The translations under genes were made by a program, and so were the position numbers. The notes under the pieces are model-generated. The model was not told where the DNA came from and did no database searches. It saw nothing but the letters and a program-made list of their open reading frames with translations. A DNA stretch of 5,307 nucleotides from JAICNG01 sp035765135. Lineage in GTDB: Bacteria > Gemmatimonadota > Gemmatimonadetes > Gemmatimonadales > Gemmatimonadaceae. Positions 1 through 5,307 of the stretch are shown here, in pieces. Each line of letters starts with the position of its first letter. Position 1 is the stretch's first letter. The stretch lies in NCBI GenBank assembly GCA_035765135.1, contig DASTYE010000058.1, positions 1 to 5,307 of the forward strand, read 5' to 3'.

Positions 1-65
1 GAACGGAAGACATGAAGCAGCTCCAATGCGAATGACCCTGCCGCCTCGCCTATCGAGTGCGGGAA

Positions 66-112
66 GCGACAATAAGGTGAGCGCCGGGAACGGTCAACCC
101 CACGATTGTCGC
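66..112. repeat. Inverted repeat with 8-bp arms upstream of the first gene
   Basis: GCGACAAT at 66-73 is the perfect reverse complement of ATTGTCGC at 105-112, with a 31-base spacer. It lies 74 bases or more before the start codon at 186, in a stretch with no convincing coding. It could be two half-sites of a regulator or a long-loop RNA stem. The arms differ by one base from the arms of the hairpins near 1172-1189 and 4122-4140. A single 8-bp pair in a 185-base region can arise by chance, so a function is only suggested. Confidence 0.35.
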
Positions 113-117
113 GTGAC

Positions 118-131
118 GTTCTGAACAGAAC
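118..131. promoter_or_regulatory. Short palindrome, possible operator
   Basis: GTTCTG at 118-123 and CAGAAC at 126-131 are exact inverted arms around a central AA. It lies 54 bases before the ATG at 186, where an operator or 5' leader element would be expected. The size and symmetry suit a dimeric helix-turn-helix repressor. It does not match the GAAC-N4-GTTC Gram-positive LexA box or the GTTC-N7-GTTC alphaproteobacterial box, so no regulator is named. No clear -35/-10 pair was found around it. Confidence 0.3.
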
Positions 132-185
132 TCGAACGGCACAACCCTCGACAGCGCGCGACGGGAACTGTAGCGTCTCGTCTCA

Positions 186-1106
186 ATGCCGACGCTTCGA
201 AACGCTCTGCTCGCCTTCGCGCTCGCCTGCGCTGCCCCTGCGGCCGCGCAGCAGCTGGCTGACACCGCCTTCAATCCGCCGATCGCCCGGCCCGCATACG
301 CCGAGGGCCGCGGCCCCGTCGTCCTCATCGACGAGGCGCACAACAACTTCCACACCGCCGACGGCCGTTACCTCGCCTTCGCCCGCCTGCTCCGCCGCGA
401 CGGCTACGTCGTTCGGCCTAACAAGGCTCCGCTCACCAAGGCCGTTCTGGACGGCGCCCGCATCCTCGTTATCGCCAACGCCCTCCACGAGCGCAACCGC
501 GAGGAGTGGGATCTGCCCAATCCCAGCGCCTTCTCAGCGGAAGAGATAATCGCCATCCGGGAATGGGTCGCGGCCGGCGGATCCCTGCTCCTCATCGCCG
601 ACCACATGCCGTTCCCCGGCGCGATTGACCACCTGGCCGCCGCGTTCGGCGTCTTCTTCGTCAACGGGTTCGCGCAGGACTCGACCAGGGACGACGGCAC
701 GGTCGTCTTCCACCGCTCGAGTGGATCACTCGGGTCGCATGCCATCACGAACGGTCGCGCGGCCGCCGAGCGCGTAGACTCCGTCTCGTCGTTCACCGGC
801 AGCGCCTTCCGCACCATTGTCCCCGTCGACACGCTCATGCGACTCCCGCCGACGACGCTCGTGCTCATGCCGAACGTCGCCTGGCAGTTCTCACGCCTGA
901 CACCTCGCCTCGCCGGCGCCGGAATGCTCCAGGGCGCGGTGCTCACCCACGGTCGCGGCCGCGTCGCGGTTTTCGGCGAAGCCGCCATGTTTTCGGCCCA
1001 GGTCGCCGGCCCGCAGCGTAACCCGATGGGGATGAACAACCCCACAGCGCCGCAGAACGCGCGGTTCCTCCTGAACGTTCTACACTGGCTCTCGGGCGCC
1101 CTCTAG
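186..1106 (+). CDS. Exported DUF4350-like protein
   Basis: This is a complete 306-residue protein of unknown biochemical role that resembles the DUF4350 group, whose fold is related to class I glutamine amidotransferases. The ATG is supported by a strong signal peptide directly after it: a positive N-terminus (R5), a hydrophobic core at about 7-17, and likely cleavage after AAA at 19-21, before QQ. The mature part opens with a beta strand and a polar motif, LIDEAHNNFH (47-56), then a helix and strand (about 62-76). A second strand is at 91-99. The most typical segment is a helix ending in GGSLLLIADHMPFPGA (131-146). The C-terminus has GRGRVAVFGEAAMFSAQ (256-272) and a final helix ending HWLSG. 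No Cys-His-Glu amidotransferase triad is evident; the only cysteine, C15, is in the signal peptide, so it more likely binds something than hydrolyses glutamine. Only a weak purine-rich stretch precedes the start. The next gene begins 113 bases later, so a separate transcript is likely. Family assignment is from recalled motif style, not a search. Confidence 0.85.
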   Translation: MPTLRNALLAFALACAAPAAAQQLADTAFNPPIARPAYAEGRGPVVLIDEAHNNFHTADGRYLAFARLLRRDGYVVRPNKAPLTKAVLDGARILVIANALHERNREEWDLPNPSAFSAEEIIAIREWVAAGGSLLLIADHMPFPGAIDHLAAAFGVFFVNGFAQDSTRDDGTVVFHRSSGSLGSHAITNGRAAAERVDSVSSFTGSAFRTIVPVDTLMRLPPTTLVLMPNVAWQFSRLTPRLAGAGMLQGAVLTHGRGRVAVFGEAAMFSAQVAGPQRNPMGMNNPTAPQNARFLLNVLHWLSGAL

Positions 1107-1155
1107 CCGCAGCCCCGAGTGCCTGGTCCGCGTCAGCCTAACGCACCGCGGATCA

Positions 1156-1184
1156 TTGCCTGACGAAGTGTGCGGTAATACATT
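1156..1184 (+). promoter_or_regulatory. Possible sigma-70-type promoter for the Ig-repeat gene
   Basis: TTGCCT at 1156-1161 matches four of six bases of the -35 consensus. TACATT at 1179-1184 matches four of six of the -10 consensus, with the ideal 17-base spacer. Transcription would start near 1191, giving a leader of about 29 bases before the ATG at 1220. The -10 hexamer lies inside the inverted repeat at 1172-1189, so a protein binding that repeat could block it. Both hexamers are imperfect, and the sigma preference of this organism is unknown. Confidence 0.3.
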
Positions 1185-1189
1185 GCCGC
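1172..1189 (+). repeat. Compact inverted repeat / hairpin before the Ig-repeat gene
   Basis: GCGGTAAT (1172-1179) faces ATTGCCGC (1182-1189) across the two bases AC. All eight positions pair if one G-U wobble is allowed; in RNA the innermost pair would open to leave a four-base loop. No run of T follows, so it is a poor intrinsic terminator for the gene ending at 1106. An operator overlapping the candidate -10 box, or a leader stem, is at least as likely. Confidence 0.4.
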
Positions 1190-1219
1190 GTCCTTCCCGC
1201 CGTTCACCTCATAGCCGCC

Positions 1220-3487
1220 ATGCTGTCTTCACACCTCCGGCCCTTCTTCGGCGCCGCGCCCATCGCGCTCGCCCTCTCTAGCCTCTCCTGCGGAGGCGAC
1301 GACCCCACGCGCACCGAAACGCCGCGGCCGGCGGTCATTCAGATGGTCAATGGCAACAACCAATCGGCCACGGTCGGAGCCACGCTCGCGAACCCGTTCG
1401 TCGTCGAGGTGCTCGACAACACCGGCCGGCCCGTTGGAGGACAGACCGTCACGTGGACCGTGGTTCAGGGCCTCGGCAACGTGTCGCCTGCGACGTCCGT
1501 TACGAACGCCGAGGGTGAGGCGAGGAGCTTCCTCCAGGTCGGCGCCACCCCGGGCGCGCAGCGCGTGCGCAGCACGCTCGGGGTCCTGCCGCCAATCGAG
1601 TTCACGGCGATGGCCATCGCGCCCGCCGCATCGCAGCTGACGATGGTGTCGGGAAACAACCAGGACGCGCTGGTGGGCTCGCCGCTGCCGCAGCAGCTCG
1701 TCGTTAGGGCAACCGATGAGAACGGGGCTCCAGTCGCCGGCGTGGAGATCACCTTCACCGTCACGGCGGGCGGCGGCACCGTGCAGCCTGGCATCGGCAC
1801 GACGGGCATCAACGGGAGCGCTTCAGCGACGTGGACGCTCGGCGCCGCGCCGGGCGCGCAAACACTGTCCGCGACGGCGCCGGGGACGAATACCGTCGTC
1901 TTCACCGCGACAGCTCGGGAGAATAGCGCACGGTCGGCGGTGGTCGTGAGCGGCAATGGCCAGACAGGCGCCGTCAACACCGTCCTTCCTGCCCCGCTGG
2001 TCGTACGATTGCTCGACGGAACGGGCGCTCCCGTCCCCAGCGCAACCGTGCTCTTCGCCGCCGGCGGCAGCAACGGCTCGGTGAGCCCGACCTCGGCAAC
2101 GACGAATGCCAATGGAGAAGCGAGTACCGCATGGACGTTAGGCACGCTCGCGGGAACGCAGCGGGTCATCGTCACCGCGGACGGGATCGGGCCCGGCACA
2201 ATTACCGCCACGGCCACTGCTGGACCTGCCGCTCAGCTTTCGATCATCTCGGGTAACAACCAGGCCGCCGGCGCGTCACAACCTCTGGCGCTTCCGATCG
2301 TCGTGAGCGTCAGCGACGCCTGGGGAAATCTGGTGACGGGCGCCAATGTCGGCTTTGCCGTCACATCGGGCGGCGGATCGATCACGCCGACGACCGTGGC
2401 GTCCGACGCGAACGGACGCGCCAGCGCATCATGGACGCTCGGCAGCCAAATGGGCCTTCAGGCTGCGCAGGCGACGGCTGGCGGCGTTACCGCCATGCTG
2501 TCCGCCACCGCGACGCCGCCGATTCACGGACTCGCCCACCGGGTCGTCGACGCCGAGTTCAACCCGGCGACGAACAGGATCATCACGATCTCGGCGAATC
2601 CGTCGCGGCTGCACATCCTCGATCCCGAAACGCGTGCGGTGCAGACCGTCGAGCTCCCGCAAGTGCCTAACGTGGTGGCGGTACAGCCGGACGGACAGTT
2701 CGCGGCCGTCGGCCACGATGCCTGGGTGTCGTATGTGAACCTCACGACCGCCACGGTGACGCGGGTCTATCCGGTCACCACGGACGCGATCGACATCGTC
2801 CTTCCCGGTAACGGGTGGGTCTACGTGTTCCCGCGAACCGACCAGTGGACATCGATTCGCAGCATCCGCCTCAGCGATGGCGCCGAGTCATTGTCTGGGA
2901 TAATGCGCGCCGGGACGCTTGCACGGCTGCATCCTTCGGGCAAGTACATCTACGGCGCGAACAACGGGCTCTCGCCATCCGATTTCGAGAAGTACGACAT
3001 CCGGAGCGGCGCGGCGATCGTCATGTACGACTCGCCGTATCATGGCGACTACGCATTCAACGGCAACGTGTGGATCTCCGACGATGGGCTTCGGCTGTTC
3101 GCACGCAGTGGCAACGCCTTCCGCTCCTCGGAGGTACGCGCCGAGGACATGGTGTACGCCGGCAAGCTCCAGGGGATGACGGTGGTCCAATGGGCAGCGC
3201 AGTCCGCGGCAGCTGCCCGCATCCTCGCGCTCCCCGGAGCGGTCTGCTGCGGAGATCCGGTAGCGTCGGAGCTGCGCGTCTACGAAAGCGGGTTCCTCGC
3301 GTTCCAGGGTGCGCTCACGCTGCCGCGCTTCGCCCTGCCCGGCGCGGGATCGGCCAAGTCCGAGGGGAAGTTCGTGTTCTTCAAGGGTGACGGCCAGCGC
3401 GTCTACCTCCTGGCGAAGGCCGAAGATGGGTCGGGGATGGCGCTGGATTGGGGTCTCGTCGTGTACGATCGCGCGGATCTTCCGTGA
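1220..3487 (+). CDS. Probable lipoprotein: four Big-1-type Ig repeats plus beta-propeller-like domain
   Basis: This 755-residue protein is probably anchored outside the cytoplasm. The first 24 residues look like a lipoprotein signal: R7, a hydrophobic stretch (about 9-22), then SLSC with C24 followed by GGDD. The lipobox is imperfect, with Ser rather than Leu at -3. Residues 40-432 are four Ig-like domains of the invasin/Big-1 type. Each carries a GNNQ-like motif (45, 145, 245, 345), a Gly-rich turn ending in Pro (90, 190, 290, 390), and an N-x-x-G or D-A-N-G motif near residue 96 of each unit, the last three followed by WTLG (205, 305, 405). From about 436 to 755 the sequence changes to beta-rich blocks of about 40-50 residues resembling YVTN/WD40-like propeller blades (for example LHILDPETRAVQTVELP at 464-480). 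Ig stalks usually hold a terminal domain away from the surface, so the propeller may be a ligand-binding head; this is inference. No intimin-type barrel or sorting signal is present. An adjacent cysteine pair occurs at 676-677. There is no clear Shine-Dalgarno sequence. Confidence 0.88.
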   Translation: MLSSHLRPFFGAAPIALALSSLSCGGDDPTRTETPRPAVIQMVNGNNQSATVGATLANPFVVEVLDNTGRPVGGQTVTWTVVQGLGNVSPATSVTNAEGEARSFLQVGATPGAQRVRSTLGVLPPIEFTAMAIAPAASQLTMVSGNNQDALVGSPLPQQLVVRATDENGAPVAGVEITFTVTAGGGTVQPGIGTTGINGSASATWTLGAAPGAQTLSATAPGTNTVVFTATARENSARSAVVVSGNGQTGAVNTVLPAPLVVRLLDGTGAPVPSATVLFAAGGSNGSVSPTSATTNANGEASTAWTLGTLAGTQRVIVTADGIGPGTITATATAGPAAQLSIISGNNQAAGASQPLALPIVVSVSDAWGNLVTGANVGFAVTSGGGSITPTTVASDANGRASASWTLGSQMGLQAAQATAGGVTAMLSATATPPIHGLAHRVVDAEFNPATNRIITISANPSRLHILDPETRAVQTVELPQVPNVVAVQPDGQFAAVGHDAWVSYVNLTTATVTRVYPVTTDAIDIVLPGNGWVYVFPRTDQWTSIRSIRLSDGAESLSGIMRAGTLARLHPSGKYIYGANNGLSPSDFEKYDIRSGAAIVMYDSPYHGDYAFNGNVWISDDGLRLFARSGNAFRSSEVRAEDMVYAGKLQGMTVVQWAAQSAAAARILALPGAVCCGDPVASELRVYESGFLAFQGALTLPRFALPGAGSAKSEGKFVFFKGDGQRVYLLAKAEDGSGMALDWGLVVYDRADLP
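1337..2515 (+). repeat. Four in-frame tandem coding repeats of exactly 300 bp
   Basis: The units are about 1337-1636, 1637-1936, 1937-2236 and 2237-2515 (the last slightly shorter at its edge). Each encodes one Ig-like domain. Landmark residues sit exactly 100 codons apart: the GNNQ or GNGQ Gly is encoded at 1352, 1652, 1952 and 2252. The copies are well diverged in DNA, with different codons for the same residues, so this is an old duplication and not a recent expansion. Unit 1 is the most divergent: it has FLQV where units 2-4 have WTLG. Confidence 0.85.
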
Positions 3488-3565
3488 GCCGACGTGTTTC
3501 CCCTGGCGCGGAGCGAGCGGTCGGACCAAGATTGCCAAGGATGTTAGGCGGCGACCCGTCACGCC

Positions 3566-3570
3566 GGTGA
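3566..3570 (+). promoter_or_regulatory. Ribosome binding site of the PH-like membrane gene
   Basis: GGTGA lies seven bases before the ATG at 3578, a normal Shine-Dalgarno distance. It is the clearest ribosome binding site in the window and supports this start. Confidence 0.5.
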
Positions 3571-3577
3571 ACGCGCC

Positions 3578-4120
3578 ATGAACTCCTCAGCCACTCCGCC
3601 CACCGCGAGGGCGCCAGATACCGCCAACGCCCTCGGCGAGCGCACGCTCTCCTCACCTCGAACGGCGCTGTTGAAGTTCGCGGTCCCCATTGCCTGGCTA
3701 GCCATCGGCGGGTACGCGGTCTGGCGACTGTGGACGCGACCGGACGTAGTGCTCGATGCCGATCCGGGCTCCACGACAGATGCGCTGAGGTGGCTCTTTC
3801 TCGTCCTGTTCGCGGCGGGGCTCATGCTCGCGTTCGCTTTCGTCGCCCCGCTCAAGCGGGTTCGCCTGGGGCGCGACGGTCTGCGCATCTCGAACTTTCG
3901 GCGCGAGATCACGGTGCCCTTCGCCGCCATCGCACGTGTGCGACAGACTTGGCTGCCGACGTTCCGTGTCGTCACGATCGATTTGCGCCACGAGTCGGAA
4001 TTCGGGCGGCGCATCATCTTTCGCCCCGCGGGCCCGCGGCGCATGGCGTTCTGGAAAGCAGATTACAGCCGTGAGGATGAACTGGTGGGCGAGCTGAAAC
4101 GGCTTGCCGGCCTGCGCTGA
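3578..4120 (+). CDS. Two-helix membrane protein with PH-like cytosolic domain
   Basis: This complete 180-residue protein has no assigned function. Residues 1-29 are polar and low-complexity. Two hydrophobic helices follow, at about 31-52 (with AVPIAWLAIGGYAVW) and 69-91 (with WLFLVLFAAGLMLAFAF), joined by a short acidic loop. Residues 92-180 are beta-rich with a terminal helix: KRVRLGRDGLRISNFRREITVPFAAI is the pattern of the first strands of bacterial PH-like domains (strand, G-L-x-I strand, then a 'P-F-x-x-I' strand), and it ends in an amphipathic helix with DELVGELKRLAGL. R50, R54, K93 and R94 flank the helices on one side, consistent with the beta domain in the cytoplasm. The layout of two helices then a PH-like domain is common among small bacterial membrane proteins of unknown role. 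The start is supported by GGTGA. Its stop is six bases before the next ATG, so co-transcription with the peptidase-like gene is likely. The PH-like call rests on pattern only. Confidence 0.78.
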   Translation: MNSSATPPTARAPDTANALGERTLSSPRTALLKFAVPIAWLAIGGYAVWRLWTRPDVVLDADPGSTTDALRWLFLVLFAAGLMLAFAFVAPLKRVRLGRDGLRISNFRREITVPFAAIARVRQTWLPTFRVVTIDLRHESEFGRRIIFRPAGPRRMAFWKADYSREDELVGELKRLAGLR

Positions 4121-4121
4121 G

Positions 4122-4140
4122 CGGCAATGCGCAATTGCCG
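4122..4140 (+). repeat. Hairpin at the start of the peptidase-like gene
   Basis: CGGCAAT (4122-4128) and ATTGCCG (4134-4140) are perfect 7-bp inverted arms around GCGCA. The stem lies between the stop at 4120 and the candidate starts at 4127 and 4142. If translation begins at 4127, the first two bases of the start codon are in the stem; if at 4142, the stem is a leader ending just before it. No T tract follows, so it is not a convincing terminator. It could tune translation of the downstream gene or serve as a binding site. Confidence 0.45.
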
Positions 4141-5307
4141 GATGACAGCCAGGTTTCTTTCCGGGTTTCTGAGTGTGCTGCTCGCGGCACCACTCACCGC
4201 GCAGGAGCACGCGCTCGCCATCGCGCGCGACTTCGAGCGCATCGCGGCCAGCCGCAGCTTCTGGCCGGGCTTCGAGCCCCCCACCATTCCGCTCGCCATA
4301 TATGATGGAAAGCGCACCTGGCTCGTCCGCCACCCGGCTCCACCGCCGGATTTCGCGCCGTCGGCGATCTCATCCGTGCGCGCGCACGTCCGTGAGGGAC
4401 GGCACCCCGCGGTCACCTCGAACTCGAGCGCCGACATTGGCGGGATAACCACGGCGACACTGCTCGCCGACGGCGCGCGCGCCAAGCTCTCATCCGCCGA
4501 GCTCGCTGCGACCGCGCTTCACGAGAGTTTCCACGTCTTCCAGCGGACGCGGCATCCCGGGTGGCAAGGCAACGAGGGCGATCTGCTCCTCTACCCGGTC
4601 GAGAACGCCGAACTGCTCGTCGCGCGACGACTCGAGAGCGAAGCATTACGTCGTGCGTTGCAGGCGACGGATCCCGCACGCACTGCCTGCTACGCGCGGC
4701 TCGCCGCCGACTACCGTGCCAAACGCTTCATGGCAATGGATTCGGCCTTCGTCGCCTATGAGCGCGGCACGGAGCTCAACGAGGGGCTCGCGACCTACAT
4801 CCAGCAGCTCGCGTTGGGCCGGATGACCGTCGACGTTCCACCCAACGAGTTCGCCGCCGGCGACGTCCGCCTTCGCATCTACACGGTGGGCCCCGCGATC
4901 GCATTCCTTCTCGACCGGATCCGCCCGAACTGGAAAGCGTCGCTCGAAGCACATGACCGGCAGGCGCTCGACGAAGTGCTCGCCGGCGCGCTCGTCGGCG
5001 CGGTGGAATCCCCGATGGACGGGTGCGCACTTCCCCCAACCGACGTCAGGCGTATCGAAGAGACGGCGCGCCGAGATGCGGCTGATGTCGTCAGCCGCCG
5101 AACGACGCGCCGTAAAGCGTTCGACGCGCGCGCCGGGCGGCGGGTGGTCATCACGGCCACGACCGGCAAGCCGCTGTGGCCACAAGGGTTCGATCCTCTC
5201 AATATCGAACGGGTGGAGGGCGGGCTTCTTCACACGCGCTTCCTTGCACTCGGCAACGACGTCTGCAAGGCGACGGCGATCGATGAAAACGGGATCGACA
5301 TCGATGC
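4127..5307 (+). CDS. Secreted HExxH metallopeptidase-like protein, 3' end outside window
   Basis: The frame is open from 4127 to the edge (393 full codons) and has no stop, so the C-terminus is missing. A signal peptide is clear: R9, a hydrophobic core of about 11-22, and likely cleavage after LTAQ or LTA near 25-26. ATG 4142 (M6) is an equally good start and lies beyond the hairpin; neither has a good Shine-Dalgarno sequence. HESFH at 132-136 fits the zinc HExxH motif (H132, H136 ligands, E133 catalytic). NEGLATY at 218-224 closely resembles the NEGFA motif holding the third zinc ligand of M1-type gluzincins, which makes E219 the best candidate; E159, E162 or E216 are alternatives. A charged helical segment (about 159-180) lies between the two motifs. 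After about 310 comes a different, strand-rich region with GKPLWPQGFDPLNIERV (347-363) and LHTRFLALGND. The likely role is proteolysis outside the cytoplasm; the substrate is unknown and no known family is assigned. It follows the PH-like gene by six bases and is probably in the same operon. Confidence 0.82.
   Translation, partial: MRNCRMTARFLSGFLSVLLAAPLTAQEHALAIARDFERIAASRSFWPGFEPPTIPLAIYDGKRTWLVRHPAPPPDFAPSAISSVRAHVREGRHPAVTSNSSADIGGITTATLLADGARAKLSSAELAATALHESFHVFQRTRHPGWQGNEGDLLLYPVENAELLVARRLESEALRRALQATDPARTACYARLAADYRAKRFMAMDSAFVAYERGTELNEGLATYIQQLALGRMTVDVPPNEFAAGDVRLRIYTVGPAIAFLLDRIRPNWKASLEAHDRQALDEVLAGALVGAVESPMDGCALPPTDVRRIEETARRDAADVVSRRTTRRKAFDARAGRRVVITATTGKPLWPQGFDPLNIERVEGGLLHTRFLALGNDVCKATAIDENGIDID

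Noticed and set aside
2..124. Open frame entering from the left edge and ending at a TGA at 122-124, possibly the tail of an upstream gene
   Set aside because: The translation (about 40 residues) shows no recognisable motif or clear codon bias, and a frame of this length is easily open in GC-rich DNA.
404..1045. 213-residue minus-strand open frame
   Set aside because: It is a shadow of the DUF4350-like gene with no domain-like pattern or signal.
1465..2217. 250-residue open frame on the minus strand
   Set aside because: It lies wholly inside the Ig-repeat gene, and its apparent repeats are the complement of the 300-bp coding repeats. The + frame has a signal peptide and family motifs.
1337..2515. 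Regular repeats as a CRISPR array or satellite DNA
   Set aside because: The units are 300 bp, diverged, in frame and encode Ig domains. There are no short identical repeats with unique spacers.
3532..3560. TTGCCA at 3532-3537 as the -35 of a promoter for the PH-like gene
   Set aside because: It matches five of six -35 bases, but no acceptable -10 hexamer lies 16-18 bases downstream (GC-rich there).
2888..3562. 224-residue minus-strand open frame
   Set aside because: It is antisense to the propeller region, rich in Arg, Gly and His as expected for a shadow frame, and has no motif.
3488..3577. Intrinsic terminator after the Ig-repeat gene
   Set aside because: Only very short GC stems (such as GGTC-G-GACC) are present, and no T run follows.
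4646..5233. 195-residue minus-strand open frame
   Set aside because: It is antisense to the HExxH protein, whose frame has a signal peptide and conserved motifs. Both cannot be the main gene, and the minus frame shows nothing recognisable.

Overview
The window is GC-rich (roughly two thirds G+C by eye) and densely coding on the + strand. It holds four consecutive genes in one direction, the last cut by the right edge. The long minus-strand and alternate-frame open frames are GC-driven shadows. No rRNA, tRNA, CRISPR array, insertion sequence or phage gene is visible. The protein styles (signal peptides ending in A-Q-Q or A-Q, a DUF4350-like exported protein, a lipoprotein-like Ig-repeat protein with a Cys-Gly-Gly-Asp-Asp start) and weak Shine-Dalgarno sites suggest a soil-type Gemmatimonadota bacterium or a relative. 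That placement is inference from style, not from a marker gene.

Layout. Bases 1-185 are a leader region with no convincing gene, containing two inverted repeats. Bases 186-1106 encode an exported DUF4350-like (glutamine-amidotransferase-fold) protein. A 113-base gap follows, with a possible promoter overlapped by a hairpin. Bases 1220-3487 encode a 755-residue probable lipoprotein with four Big-1/invasin-type Ig repeats at an exact 100-residue period, followed by a C-terminal domain that looks like a seven-bladed beta-propeller. After a 90-base gap, 3578-4120 encode a small protein with two membrane helices and a cytosolic PH-like beta domain. Six bases later, starting at 4127 (or 4142), is a secreted HExxH metallopeptidase-like protein that runs off the window.

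How they fit together. All four products are predicted to be exported or membrane-bound, so this is an envelope or cell-surface neighbourhood. Genes 3 and 4 are close enough to share a transcript; genes 1 and 2 look separately expressed. The sequence does not prove a shared pathway, and I see no recognisable defence, secretion or biosynthetic system. The most unusual points are the strict 100-residue register of the Ig repeats joined to a propeller, the long gap between the HESFH and NEGLATY motifs of the peptidase, and a recurring GCGGCAAT/ATTGCCGC-type inverted repeat in the gaps before genes 1, 2 and 4.
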